Below, piece by piece: positions 9,064 through 20,460 of a stretch of DNA of 64,000 nt. The notes beneath the pieces are model-generated. The model worked only from the letters and a program-made list of their open reading frames with translations, did no database searches and was not told the origin of the DNA. Numbering within the stretch: the stretch's first letter is position 1; each line of letters starts with the position of its first letter. A program made the translations under genes and the position numbers. This stretch comes from Oenanthe sinensis. Its lineage: Eukaryota; Streptophyta; Magnoliopsida; Apiales; Apiaceae. The stretch spans positions 45,943,455-46,007,454 of the forward strand of contig CM053799.1 of the NCBI GenBank assembly GCA_028671895.1, given 5' to 3'.

Positions 9064-10965
9064 CTATTCCTGGGAGTAACCATTTACCACCAGTCTGTCC
9101 TTGTTCCTTGTAACAATGCCATCACCGTCTAATTTGTTCCTGTATACCCATTTAGTGCCAATTACAGATCTGTCTTTTAGCCTGGGTAATAGTGTCCACG
9201 CTTCTTGTCTCTCAAACTGATTAATCTCTTCTTGCATGGCAAGAACCCAATCTAGATCTGTTAGTGCATCTTCAATTTTCTTTAGTTCTTCTTGGGATAG
9301 AAAAACTAAAAATAGACATTCATTCGAAATTGTACTTCTAGTTCTAACCCCAACATCTGGATCACCTATGATCAATTTGAAGTATGATCTCTACTCCATA
9401 TCCTTTCCCTCGGTAGGTTTGACCTTGATGATTCGCCTTGATATTCATTATGATGTTGTGTTCTGCTAGTCGATCCACCATATCCCCTTAAATTGCTGCC
9501 AGGAGTACATGTTGATCCATCACTGGTATTAGTAGTATCTCCAATGTTTCCATTATTTCAACCACTATTACCTGTATCATTATAATCATTATTTCCATTG
9601 TCATCTCCTATTACAGCTTCAAGTTCTTCTTCATTATCCGAATCTGAGTCTGGATGATTATCAAATTTTAACGACTCAGAAAGATCTTCAGTTTGGATAC
9701 TTGGGAGTTTAGTGTCGTCAAATGTAACATTGACACTTTCTTTCACTTGGTGCTGATCAATTATGTAAACCTTATATGTTCTTCTTGAATAACCGACAAA
9801 AATAGGTTTGTGTGCCTTGGCCTCGAACTTGCCATGATGTTTATCTCCATCTTTCAGCACATAACATTTGGCTCCAAATACATGAAAGTACTTGAGTGTT
9901 GGTTTCTTACCAACCATTAATTCATAGGGAGTCTTCATATGATCTTTATTGATTAGAGTTCGATTCTAGGTATAACATGTTGTATTTACTGCTTTAGCCC
10001 AGAAGTAGATAGGTAACCTTAATTCACTTAACATAGTTCTTGCAGCTTCAATCAGGGTTCGATTCTTCCTTTCTATAATTCTATTTTGTTATGGAGTTCT
10101 TGGTGCTGAGTATTGTCTTGTTATCCCTTTGTCTGAGCAAAAGATATTCATAATTTTGTTCTTGAATTATGTTCCATTATATGACCTTATTTCCTGGACT
10201 AGCTTTGAATCTAACTCAATTAATTTGACGTGATCAATCACCAATTGTGGAGTTTCATCCTTTGAGTTCAAGAATAAAACCCACGTGTATTTTGTGTAAT
10301 CATCCACAATCACTAAGGCATACTTTTTCTTTGACATTGACATAATATTAACTAGACCAAATAAATCCATATGTAATAGTTAAAGTGGTTCAGTAATGCT
10401 TGTAGTGTCTATGCCTTTGTGACTTGCTTTCTTTGACTTTCCTTTCTGACATGCCTCATAAAACCCTTTTTGTGTGAATTTCATCAGAGGCAGTCCTCTC
10501 GCTAAATCCCTCTTAACTAGAGAGTTCATTATTTTGAAATTTAAATGTGAGAGTTTTTTGTGCCATAGCCAGCTTTCTTCTGATGAAGCCTTTGAGTATA
10601 AACAATTTGCTTCATCTTTAGTTCCTGAGTTGAGATCAGCTACGTACAAGTTTTATTTCCTTACTCCATGTAAGTCTAGTTTTTCATCCTTAGTATGAGC
10701 TATTAAACACTTTTCTTTGATAAATTTTATTTTGTATCCTTTATCACAGAACTGACTAACATTGAGAAGATTGTGTTTAAGTCCTTTCACCGAAGAGACA
10801 TTTTCAATGGTAAAATTTCCAAGCATATAACTTGCCATATCCCGTAGTCATTCCTTTGTTGTTATCTCTAAAGGTGACGATTGGACCAGCTCTTTCAACT
10901 ACATTTGATAGCAAGACTCTATCTCCGGTCAGATACCTTGAAGATCCGCTGTCTAGGATCCATAT
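9064..10965 (-). pseudogene. SIRE-2 pol: protease, integrase and RT start, degenerate
   Basis: Fragments in one orientation cover a protease with a DSGSS motif near 10945-10960, the integrase HHCC zinc region (WHKKLSHLNF near 10560-10590, with one Cys apparently replaced by Tyr in YEACQKGK), the integrase core (MDLFG and VDDYTKYTW, 10280-10370) and the integrase C-terminus with TPYELMVGKKP near 9930. The acidic linker and RT N-terminus follow (WVYRNKL and GYSQE, 9064-9150). Stops separate the pieces, for example near 10166 and 9950. Confidence 0.85.
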
Positions 10966-11553
10966 AACCCGGTTTACCTATTTAACTCCCTACAATTATC
11001 AAACATTTAAATCTTCTTCGGAGCCCAAATTTGATTTGGCTCATTATACTTAAAGTATTGACCTTTGTCAGCTTTGATAACAGATCCCTTTTGAACAACA
11101 ACAATGTTTACCTTGATTATTCTTACCTTCCTATAAACAGTCTTAACAACTTTTTTTTAAACTTCGGAACATATGTTTCCTTCTTGATAGGTGAAGGAAT
11201 CGCAGTCTTGGATTTCACAAATTTATTATTGATATGTTTTCAAGGTGTCATGTTATTTTTATTTGCAAGCATACTTTTAAAATATGCAGAAATAACATTA
11301 AAATAACATAACATACAGTTTACAACACCACATGGTTTATGGCATACATCAATAATAGGCTTGTTATTCAAAACAATAGGTTTCTTAACAGTTTATACTT
11401 CAACTTTATCAACAATCTTAAAGTTCTCAGTAGAACGATATTTATTGTTACTATTCCTACTATTAAAAAACTTATTAGGTCTGTTCAGATTACTCTTTAA
11501 GTCTTTAGCACCTATACCAGGATTAGGGAAATCAGAACTTCCCACGTCTTTCA
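10966..11553 (-). other. SIRE-2 gag/protease linker, highly degenerate
   Basis: AT-rich sequence between the gag and protease remnants. By position it is the Gag C-terminal linker seen at 33.9-34.5 kb in SIRE-3, but stops are frequent and only weak similarity remains. Confidence 0.45.
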
Positions 11554-13410
11554 CTAGTTCGTGGGTGCCCATTTCTCTTTTTGGACATTAACTCCTTGTA
11601 TATCCTTAGCTTGTTCCTCTCTTTTCTTTTCCTCCTCGAAGACCTCTAAATTTAATTTGTAAGCAATTAATATAGAGCTCTCAAGGATTGGTTCTGCAAC
11701 AGGTGTTATGAAAAGAGGTTTATGTGTGTCCTTAATAATATATGGAATACCCCTTTCTTCAACACTTTGCCTGAACGGGGTGATGTAGCTTGCCTTTCCT
11801 ACAGATTTATTGTACTCAAAGCCTATTCCAACTTTATATTTTATCTCCTGTTGGTCAATTAGGTATTTTACAATGTAAGATGAACTTTTATAGGCTAGAC
11901 ACTTCTTATGTTCTTCCACTATATGATTTCTGAGATAATCTTCAAATTTAACAAAATAACTTACTCTATTTATTTGAAAAGCTAGGTCCTCGGTCAATTT
12001 CTCATTTCTGGTTTTTAACAATTTTAAAACATCATTCTCATCATGTAAGAATTTGTTTTGGAGAATTAGTTTATTAACTCTATCTCTTGTATCATCTAGT
12101 TCTTTACCAAGCAGTTTAAACATTTTAGGGTATGAAGGATCTACCTCTATTCCTCCTTGATGAGTTGGAGACAATGATTCTTCAGATGAAGCCATAAGAG
12201 CAAGATTTATCAGATCTTCCTCATTATCGTTGTCTGAGTCGTCCCAGCTTTGCCCTTTGCTAGATAAGACTTGCATTGACGTTTTTTCACAAGTGCATCA
12301 TACTTTTCTTTGAGCTCTTTATAAGACTCTCTCTTCTTCCCTTGCTTCTGCTTCTTGCATTCAATTGCAAACTGACCTAGCTCATTACAATTGAAGCAAC
12401 GAAACTTGCTCCTATCAACTAGGCCAAACTTGTTGATGCTTTTTGATATAGTTGATAAAGAACCTCCTTTTTGGAACCTTTCAAAATTAGGTTTGACTTT
12501 GTAGGAGGAGTTCCTTCGGAATCTCATGTTGCCAAACCTCCTGGCACCCATAACTAGAGATTCATCTACCAGCTGATCCAGTTCTTCCAATCAGTAGAAC
12601 TCACCATTTTCCTGGTTATCTGAAGTATGTCCAAGTTCTGGAACCACATACTCCATTAAACTATTTGAAGGTACAACAACCTTCATTTCCTTCTTTTCTA
12701 GTCTTCCACTAACAGTGCTTTACAAGAACTAACAACCTTGCCTCTACCATACGTTTCTCTAGTCTGGATCTGTTCCAATTCATAGGTCTTAAGAACTCCA
12801 TAGAGTCTGTCTAGGGTTACTTCTTTCATGTCCCTAGACTCCCGGATGACCGTGATCCTGTGTTCCAAATGCTCTAGCAAGGTTATCAAAAACTTCTTGT
12901 TCACCTCCTGGTTCTTGTAATATTTACCATTGAGATTTAGTTTGTTCATCAATTTGTTCAGTCTCTGAAACACCTCAGAGACACCCTCACCAGGATTGGA
13001 TCTAAACTTCTCATATTGGGAGGTCAGGATCTCGAGACTGTTTTCCCTGACTTCTTCAATCCCTTCATTCATAATCTTTATTGTATCCTAGATTTGCTTG
13101 GCATTTTTACAATTGACAATGTGATTATACATAATGTAATCTAGGGATTCTACCAGTATGAGTTTAAGACTGTTATCCAGTGCTACATTTTCTCTTTCGA
13201 CCTCTGTGTAATTAGCCAGATCTTTTGGGATCTGTCTATGAGGAATTACAACTCCATTTACCTCATGCTCGACTATAACTATAATCGGGAGCTCAATACC
13301 TTTGGCCAAAATCTTTGCATATTTTGTATTGACATTCCCGAGAAATAACAGAATCTTATGCTTCCACAAGTTGTAGTGATCTTTATCAAATGGTAAGATT
13401 TTAATGCTAG
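11554..13410 (-). pseudogene. SIRE-2 gag, broken
   Basis: Three minus-strand blocks. 13088-13369 is the Gag N-terminus (LWKHK). 12698-13072 is the Gag core, with RFQRLNKLMNKL-like and RITVIRESRDMKEVTLDRLYG-like helices. 11554-12590 holds a zinc knuckle followed by a coiled-coil-rich tail. The knuckle near 12400 reads CFNCNELGQFAIEC, with Gln where the family has His. Stops at about 13073-13087, 12591-12697 and a frame change near 12210-12276 make it a pseudogene. The role of the family is to form the virus-like particle core and bind RNA. Confidence 0.85.
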
Positions 13411-13429
13411 TTACTTTTTATGTACTCTT

Positions 13430-14571
13430 CTTTAATAAGATTAAAAATTAAGTATTTCGAAAAATAATTTTGACTTAAAATAATTTTTGATCAAAAATAA
13501 TTTTTGGGTAAGCCTGTATGACTTTTGAAAAAGCTCAGCATGACTTTTCAAAAGTCGGTATGACTTTTCAAAAGTCGGTATGACTTTTCAAAAGTCGGTA
13601 TGACTTTTGAATTTTATTCGGTATGACATTTTTTAAAGCAGCTTCAGTATGACCTTTTTAAAGTCATTTTCGGTATAATTTTTCAAAACAACACAATCTG
13701 ACTTTTTTTCTTCACTGCTCGGTATGACCTTTTCAGCATTGCTCGGTATGACTTTTGGTGAAATTTGTTCGGTATGATTTTTGGAGAAACTTGTTCAGTA
13801 TGACTTTTTAATCAAATTTTGGTATCACTTTCTATTTAAGCTTGGTATGACAAATTTTTAACAGAATTCGGTATGACTTTTAATATAGTCTAAAAAGACT
13901 TATTAAAAGTCCTACCAAGTCATATCTTTTATAATAAATAAATTTTAATTAATTTAATTAAATAATTTATAAATTAAATTAAATTATACTTGAATTAATT
14001 TAATTAAATAAATAATTAATTAACTTTTGATAATAGAATTAAAATACTATCTTGACTTGTATAACCTTTTTCTTAGGTCTGAAATCTTTCCGTCTTTTCT
14101 CTGTCTTCTGTCATAAAACCACTTATACTTTTTGATAACGAATTTTCACTTCCATTGTTGAAACCCTGTGCACTGGTCTGGTTCACAGATGACTAACTAC
14201 AATGTTGATTCTCAATTCTGCTATAGTGGTCTTTATATCTTATTTTGTCATGTCTTGTCTTCTTTTTATTTTTCCTCTATAATTTTCTTCTTCTGGAATC
14301 TTTCTGTAGTAGGCACTTAGAACCTTCTATATCTTTTGAGCTCCTGGAGATACTACTCTTTTATTTTACACCGACGCTTGAATATATAAATGAATTTCTT
14401 TCATTGTTGAGTATCAGCCTTGTCAGACTTCTTTTGATATTCTAATTCTTCGTGTCTAGTTGACATTCTTCGTTTTGATTCCTTTTTCAATATTTATTAT
14501 TTAATTCACTTTCTTATCTGAGTTGAATTATCACATAATTATTACAAATAGGCCTAGTCAAATGCCTTTCA
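13430..14571 (-). repeat. SIRE-2 5' LTR (inner boundary approximate)
   Basis: The sequence near 14173-14200 (CTGGTCTGGTTCACAGATGACTA) aligns with the SIRE-3 LTR sequence near 43160, and the terminus ATTACAAATAGG...CCTTTCA aligns with the SIRE-3 LTR end. The primer-site boundary with gag is not recognisable, so the left end is approximate. Contains the palindromic repeat array at 13515-13880. Confidence 0.6.
13515..13880. repeat. Palindromic tandem repeat in the SIRE-2 LTR (GGTATGACTTTT family)
   Basis: About a dozen copies of GGTATGACTTTT occur, three of them in perfect 20 bp tandem array (unit CGGTATGACTTTTCAAAAGT). GACTTTTCAAAAGTC is a perfect interrupted palindrome spanning each of these units. 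Copies decay toward the right, with spacing growing to 25-40 bp. Confidence 0.9.
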
Positions 14572-14860
14572 TCCCCAGACGAGGGCAACTCGCCTGAATA
14601 CAAGGAAAAGATCCTCCCAGATAAGTTCAAGAATATCTCATAACTCCTCAACGAGGGAAACCTGTGTAATATGGAGCTATAGTCTTCAACAGGCATTGAA
14701 AGGCATAGGCCGCGTAGACATCATTAAATGAAATACAAGCTGGAAGGAAATAGGTCGAGGCAAGTGACTCGAATCAAGTGGACCGGGTCCGACACACATG
14801 GGACGTGCCCTTCTGAGGCTTAATAGAGGGAACATCCTCTCTTCACAAAATAGGTACAAC
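14572..14860 (-). repeat. Gypsy 3' LTR remnant
   Basis: CCCCAGACGAGGGCAACTCG through CAAAATAGGTACAAC matches 50112-50395 of the 5' LTR with roughly 12% differences and small indels. The rest of this LTR is missing because SIRE-2 begins at 14571. Confidence 0.9.
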
Positions 14861-15324
14861 TACCCTTAAGTCTGCTAAAGTATCCCAGATTCTTAAGAGA
14901 CTTTTTTCACAATTCTTTTTTCTCACGAACACAGCATGTTACAGGGTGAGCCCTGCAAAAAACTCCAACTCCAACACCTAACCATGGCTCCATTCTATCA
15001 ATTTTTCCAAACATTTTTGCCTTTCTAACATAATTCCTTGACTTAGATTTTATTAACTCCTAAAAAAAAGATCAACAGAAACTAGACGTACTTCAACGCC
15101 ATACCTCCACCTCACTTTCATATATTCTTCTAATTTTAAATATTTTTTTCCATCTAATTCTTCAATCTAGGCGCGCCCCAGGAATTCAAACCGCCACACA
15201 CAAATCCCAGACACATGATACATGTTTACCTATACATATATGCTACATGCAATAGTAATGATGAGACTGTGTCATTTCTTGTATCGAGGATGAATTGAAA
15301 ACTGCCACTTGTCCCATGTCTTAT
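14861..15324. other. Gypsy non-coding spacer between 3' LTR and accessory ORF
   Basis: No gene recognised. On the minus strand it holds the purine-rich AAGGGTA next to the LTR, a possible polypurine tract. On the plus strand it is upstream of the accessory-ORF promoter. Confidence 0.5.
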
Positions 15325-15328
15325 CAAC

Positions 15329-15338
15329 TATTTAAATA
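15329..15338 (+). promoter_or_regulatory. TATA box of the antisense accessory ORF
   Basis: TATTTAAATA is followed 20-70 bp downstream by pyrimidine-rich CTTCTCTTTCTTCTCACC and TCTCTCTCC, the usual look of a plant core promoter and start region. It lies on the strand opposite to the Gypsy pol. Promoter activity is inferred from sequence only. Confidence 0.5.
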
Positions 15339-15359
15339 AACCCTCCACTTCTCTTTCTT

Positions 15360-17345
15360 CTCACCTTTAATCTAATTTTCTATCACTCTCTCTCCATAAA
15401 CCTCTTTCAAGTACCTACGACCTTCAAAGCATCCACGGCGACGATTCCTCCGGTCAAACTGCAAGTTTCGACAACCAATCTATTCGTTTGGTTATACGCA
15501 ATGCTTCTTCTTCTATTAAATTTCATCCGGTAGATCTTTGTAAAAATAGAAAAAACCGTTCTAAGTACTTATGCGTTCTTCATGTTTCCATGTATACATG
15601 TATATATGTATTTATCCTAGATCTTGATTTGTTATAGTGCTATTTGCTTTAACTGTTTCTAGAATTTATTACACCAGACACTTAGGGGGGCGCCCATGCC
15701 TATTGAATGCCCATACACACATGCATCAATCCTTACTATCTGTCAATAATTGTAGTACTTAATCATGTGATGTAACCATAGTTGCATATTCTGCTAAAAA
15801 TACCTCTCATACACCCCAACCGTTCTAACTTACATATCTAGAGTAGCCCTAGAATTTTTACACGAGACTTCTAGGACGCGCCCAACCAACCTTGATCAAC
15901 CACTACTTTCTGTTTAAAGTAGATATTTTGTGTTATTCTTTTCAACACTTTATCTTTTTCAGGGCACACATTCTCTAGGTCACACTAAATTTTGATTTTG
16001 TGTCTTCATTTCAGATGGTCAGAAGAGGTGCGTCTAACCCCTCATTTCATCCATTCCCTGACTTTAACCCTAGATACGCGGTGTCCACTTTACCATAGAA
16101 GTGGGTAAAAAATGAAAGGGCGCTCCTTTAAAGGCCGTCGAATCGTCCAAACGAGCTAGAAAAAACAAAAATAAAAGTAAAAAGAAGCCCATCCTTGTAG
16201 ATGAGGACACAGACATAGAACATGACAAAGGTGCACTAAGGTGCGCCCTACCCATATATTTTACTTGCTCTCTCTCTATGTGTATGTCATGACTCTTGTC
16301 ACAGTATTATACTTGTATCTTGTATTTGTACAACTCTGTTTTGATCATTCTTTTCATTCTAACAGGTATGGTCGGAATCCCCTATACTTTTGGTGATTTT
16401 GAGGAGTTGAAGATTAAGAAGGGTGTGCCTAAAACCTAAATGGTGCCCAAAAGTGCAAAATATGCCCCAACGCTACCTCATTCCCCCCCAAAAGCCCTCA
16501 ATCATAGAAGAATTGTCCAGAAAAAGGCCCCAGGGTGATAAAGACGCACCCTCAGGTATTCCAAAGGAAAGCAAAACCAACCCCTCATCATTAGGTGCTT
16601 CTTTTGTTTCTTCCACCCTGTGAGACATAGCGGAATCTGTTGTTCATGAGGTCGGTGTTCAAAAGTGAAGAGCAAGGAAATGTAAGGCTGTGGATAAGGC
16701 CATGAAGAAGGCAGCGAATGGATTATATTTCCACACTCTCACCAGAGCTCACCTTTTGTAAAAAGCTAAGGCGCGCCTTAGCACATTAGAGAAGGAAAGG
16801 GACAAAGCCAAGAATAACCTCAGTACGACCAAAGCTGATTTTGAGAAAAAATTAAGGAAAATGACAAAGATATTTCAGACCTGAACAACAACTATAAACT
16901 CTCAGAGGAGCAGCTCAAGTTTGCTACTACATCCCTGTCTACAGTAGAGGGTGAGGTCGCTGCATTGAGGGTAGATGAGAAGGCAACTTGGAAGGAAAAT
17001 AAAAAAGTTGCTAAGAAGAAGGCTTTTCCTAGTGGGTTCCAGAACTATGTCAAGGGTTTCCTCACCCTAGACCCTGACTATGATTGGACAAGATTTGGTT
17101 TTGCTGCCAAGGCATGGATGGCCAAGATCCAGATTGATGAGGCCGATGATACTACAGCCAAGAAGGATGAGATGCTGGCCAAGATAGAGGAGCAATTAGT
17201 TTCCCAAGTGCCTCATAGTGAGGAAAATGTCATTGTGGAGAAGGGAGGCGCATCTTTGCAATCAGACAGCGCTCCATTGGCGGATGAGCCTTTCCAGTCT
17301 GTTCCAAGTATAGACGCCTCTTCTTCTGACAACCTTCACCCATAA
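15360..17345 (+). pseudogene. Tat accessory ORF, antisense to pol, with introns; broken
   Basis: A plus-strand coding remnant lies inside the minus-strand Gypsy element. A likely 5' exon (about 15360-15528) precedes an apparent intron ending TTTCATTTCAG at 16014, with ATG at 16015. A second intron appears to end CATTCTAACAG near 16366. The downstream exon reads Lys/Pro-rich sequence (16423-16623), then a heptad-like coiled coil (KARLSTLEKERDKAKN near 16765-16810), then 16965-17345 with FQNYVKGFLTLDPDYDW and an acidic tail. Stops at 16096 and 16621 and a frameshift near 16855 break it. Tat-group elements are known to carry accessory ORFs, sometimes in antisense, whose function is not established. 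The product is unknown; the coiled coil suggests a structural or gag-like role. Confidence 0.65.
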
Positions 17346-17832
17346 ATTGTTTCTATTTAACAGGATTTGAGGCATGGGTCCTCTGTAAAACCCTGCAAAT
17401 TGTTTGATCTTGAAAAAGTCATGTTGATACTTATGTGTTTGTTAATGTTGCTTAGTAGGGTGCGCCTTGTCGAAATTTTGTTACAAATATTTTTCCTTGC
17501 CTGTTGTTTGCTACTTCTATATTCTGTGAATATTTCAAAATCTTTCTCTTGAATTTCAAACTTGCATGCCTATTATTTCCCATTTTTCCAAAAATCTTGA
17601 GTTAGTATATGGTTTATTCAGATTCTAGCAAAACATGGCACGCCCTCTTTGATGCATATGAGGCATGTCTTCTAAATATCTTCAAAATATATGCATGTCT
17701 TGATCCCTATACTTCACTTATGAAAAATCATATTAATATAAATATCAAAAACTCAGTGCATATATTTGCACTGGCTAATATCACATAGAATTTCAAAACT
17801 TCAAAACTACAAATGTAGTACCTACTACCACT
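17346..17832. other. Non-coding junction between accessory ORF and pol ends
   Basis: 3' flanks of the convergent accessory ORF (plus) and pol (minus). No ORF of interest. AT-rich, consistent with polyadenylation regions of both transcripts. Confidence 0.5.
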
Positions 17833-19224
17833 CTAGAGTAGGAGTGAAATAAATTTTACTTCTACTACTATTATTAAAAACTGAAAACTGTCTTGAAAAC
17901 ATAATATAAATTTTTTTTGTAAGGCTTGCCCTACTAATAATACTTCTTTAAGTGTTCTGTATTCCATGCTCTTGGAATGAGTTTGCCTTCCAAATCTGCC
18001 AAGTACTAAGTTCCTTCCCACAATAATGCCATGACCTTATAATGTCCTTCCTAATTAGCTCTAAAAACTCCATGACTTGTTGTCTTGGTGTGTGACATCA
18101 CCTTCCTCAAGACTAAGTCACCCACCTGGATTGGCCTTTCTCTAACCTTTGAGTTGTAATACATTGCAGTCCTGTGCTGATAAGCTGGTAGCCTTACCTG
18201 AGCATTGGCTCATATTTCTTCAAGCAAATCTAGGTAAAGCCTATGATTCACCTCATTGACTTCTTCTTCAAAATTATCTCTCCTGAAAGACCCCTAACTC
18301 CAATTTCAACTAGCACCATCACTTCACACCCGTAGGCCAAGATTAAAGGCAATTTCCCTCTAGTGCTTGTAGCAGTGGTGTTGTAAGACCATAACACCTG
18401 AGGTAGTTCCTCTGACCAATTCCCCTTACTTTCCTCTAGCTTAGTCTTCAAAGTGTTCTTGATGATTTTGTTAATAGCTTCAGTCTACCCATTGCTCTGG
18501 AGATGATACAACACCGCAAAATCTTTCTTTATGGCTAGATTTTCACATAATCCCTTAAGCTCCTTGCTATCAAATTGTTTCCCGTTATTAGAAATCAACT
18601 TGTAAGGAACTTCAAACCTGAAAAAAATGGCATTGAACACAAAATCTTTTTTCTTCTTGGCCATTATGGTTGCAAGGGGAGCAGTCTCAACCCACTTCGT
18701 AAAATAATCAACAACCACTACAGCATACATGACTCCTCCTTTGCCCTAGGAAAATTCTCCTATCAAGTCAATCCCCTACATGGCGAATGACTAAGGGATT
18801 GTCATAGAGACAAGAGAAGATGTTGGACTGGTAATATAATTTGTAAACCTTTGGCATCTGTCACGTGCTCTAGCAAATTCATAAGTATCTTTTTTCTTAG
18901 TAAGCCAAAAATATCCCTGCCTCAGAATCTTCATAGTTAAAGAATTACCCCCGAGTGATTTCCATAGATTCCTTCATGCATTTCTTTCATGATGTACGTG
19001 CATTCTTTTCCATCGATACACTTGAGTAAAGGTTGGTTGAATCCTCTTCTATATAAAACTCCGTCATACTCCACATATCTGGCTGCTTTATACCGGAGCC
19101 TCCTGGCCTCTCCTTTTTCTCCAAGAAGCTTTCCTTCCTTCAAAAAGTCCCATATGGGTATTTTTTTATATGACTTTCTTCTGAGTTTCTTCATCAATTT
19201 CCATGACTTCGACCTCTGGGACAC
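17833..19224 (-). pseudogene. Gypsy integrase, degenerate
   Basis: Minus-strand fragments: 18937-19224 contains the N-terminal zinc region (GVLYRRGFNQPLLKC and EMHEGIYGNHSG). 18485-18730 is the catalytic core (VVDYFTKWVETAPL, then NGKQFDS with the second acidic residue). 18248-18451 is the core end and C-terminus (WSEELPQVLWSYNTT). 17833-18200 holds a degraded C-terminal tail. Stops at 18484, in the QSNG/TEAIN region before the helix carrying the catalytic Glu, and near 18935 inactivate it. Confidence 0.88.
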
Positions 19225-19259
19225 TTGGCTTCTCCTGAATTTCGAAAAGAATGACCCCT

Positions 19260-20460
19260 AACATTGTAGTATCTTTTTGTGACCCCATTTTGGCCTAGGC
19301 ATCAGCTTTGGAGTTTTGGTCTCTAGGCCCTTGTTCTATGCGAACCTCCCTACCAGGCACTTTGTACACTCAAGATACAACTTTTTCTTAGGACCCCTTG
19401 CTTGGTACTCCCATTCACTTGATATACCACCAACATCGAATCACTTTGCATAATTAAGTGAGTTGCTTTCATTTCTAGGGCAAGTCTCATCCCAGTGATG
19501 AGACTTCATATTCAGCATCATTATTAGTAGCCCAGAAGAAAAAGTGAATAACACTCATAAGATGATGCCCCTCAGGGCTAATAAGTACTATACTAACTCC
19601 TACTCCTTCATTATTCACTACTCCGTCTACATGTAATGTCCACCATAGTTCGGGGACTTACCTCTCACTCCTCAAAAAGGTATGTGCGGCTTCTATTGGA
19701 AATAAGGCTCGTTCATAATTTTCAAAGTCTGGTGGGAATTCTAAGATAAAGTCTGCTATGGCTTGAATTTTAATAGAATTCCTTGACTTGTACTCAATGT
19801 CGAATTGCCCTAACTCGACCGCCCACTTCAACATTCTCTCTGATGTCTCCGGCCTGTGCATAACTTATTTGAGTGGGTAAGCTATTCTCACTTTAATCTT
19901 GTGTGCATGAGAATAAGGTCTTAACTTCCTTGTTGCTAGTGTCAAGGCATATATTAACTTTTCCATGTTGGGTATCTTGTTTCAGCATCCAGAAGCCGTT
20001 TACTCTTGGGTGAGTACAAGTCAACCTCTTCCATTACCAAGATGACACTAACTGAATATTCAAAGACCGCGAAGTATAGAATCAATGTTTCCCCTTCAGT
20101 TGGCTTGGCCAGTAAAGGAGGCTTCCCCAACTACTCCTTTATCTTCTGAAAAGCATCTTCACACTTTAGAGTCCAAACAAAATCTTTGGCCATTCCCTTT
20201 ATGGCTTGGAAGAATTCCTTGCACTTGTCTGATGATTTTAATACAAACCTATTGAGGGTGGCGATCCTCACGATTAGCCTTTAAACTTTCTTCACGCTAG
20301 TCGGTGACTTCATATCAAGGAGAACTTAAATTTTGGCTGGGTTTGCTTCAATTCCCCTATGATTGGCTATACACCCGAGGAACTTCCCTGAATTTACCCC
20401 AAAAACACACTTCTGAGGATTAAGCTTTATCTTATACTTCCTTAAAATGTTGAACATCTC
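19260..20460 (-). pseudogene. Gypsy RNase H domains, degenerate
   Basis: The minus strand continues from RT: the RT connection (NPQKCVFGV near 20410), the Gypsy RNase H (with WAVELGQFDIEYKSR at 19780-19830), and at 19300-19640 a second RNase H-like domain starting LHVDGVVNNEGVG and containing ATNNDAEYE. A second, archaeal-type RNase H between the first RNase H and integrase is a hallmark of Tat elements. Numerous stops are present, several of them TAA, TGA or TAG at positions where C-to-T change would explain them. Confidence 0.75.

Larger units (their letters stand above)
6737..14571 (-). mobile_element. SIRE-2: degenerate sirevirus (Copia), truncated at the left by Copia-1
   Basis: Reading on the minus strand from right to left: LTR-like sequence (about 13430-14571), gag, protease, integrase, RT, RNase H, ending near 7785. 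Pol sequence is close to that of SIRE-3. The LTR end (CCTTTCA at 14565-14571) resembles the SIRE-3 LTR end and abuts Gypsy 3' LTR sequence at 14572, so SIRE-2 inserted into that LTR. Its own 3' LTR is not seen; Copia-1 occupies the left side and the rest is presumably beyond the window. Many stops and frameshifts mark it as dead. Confidence 0.85.

Noticed and set aside
13515..13880. Possible CRISPR-like array
   Set aside because: Plant context, irregular spacing, no unique spacers of constant length, and location in a sirevirus LTR.
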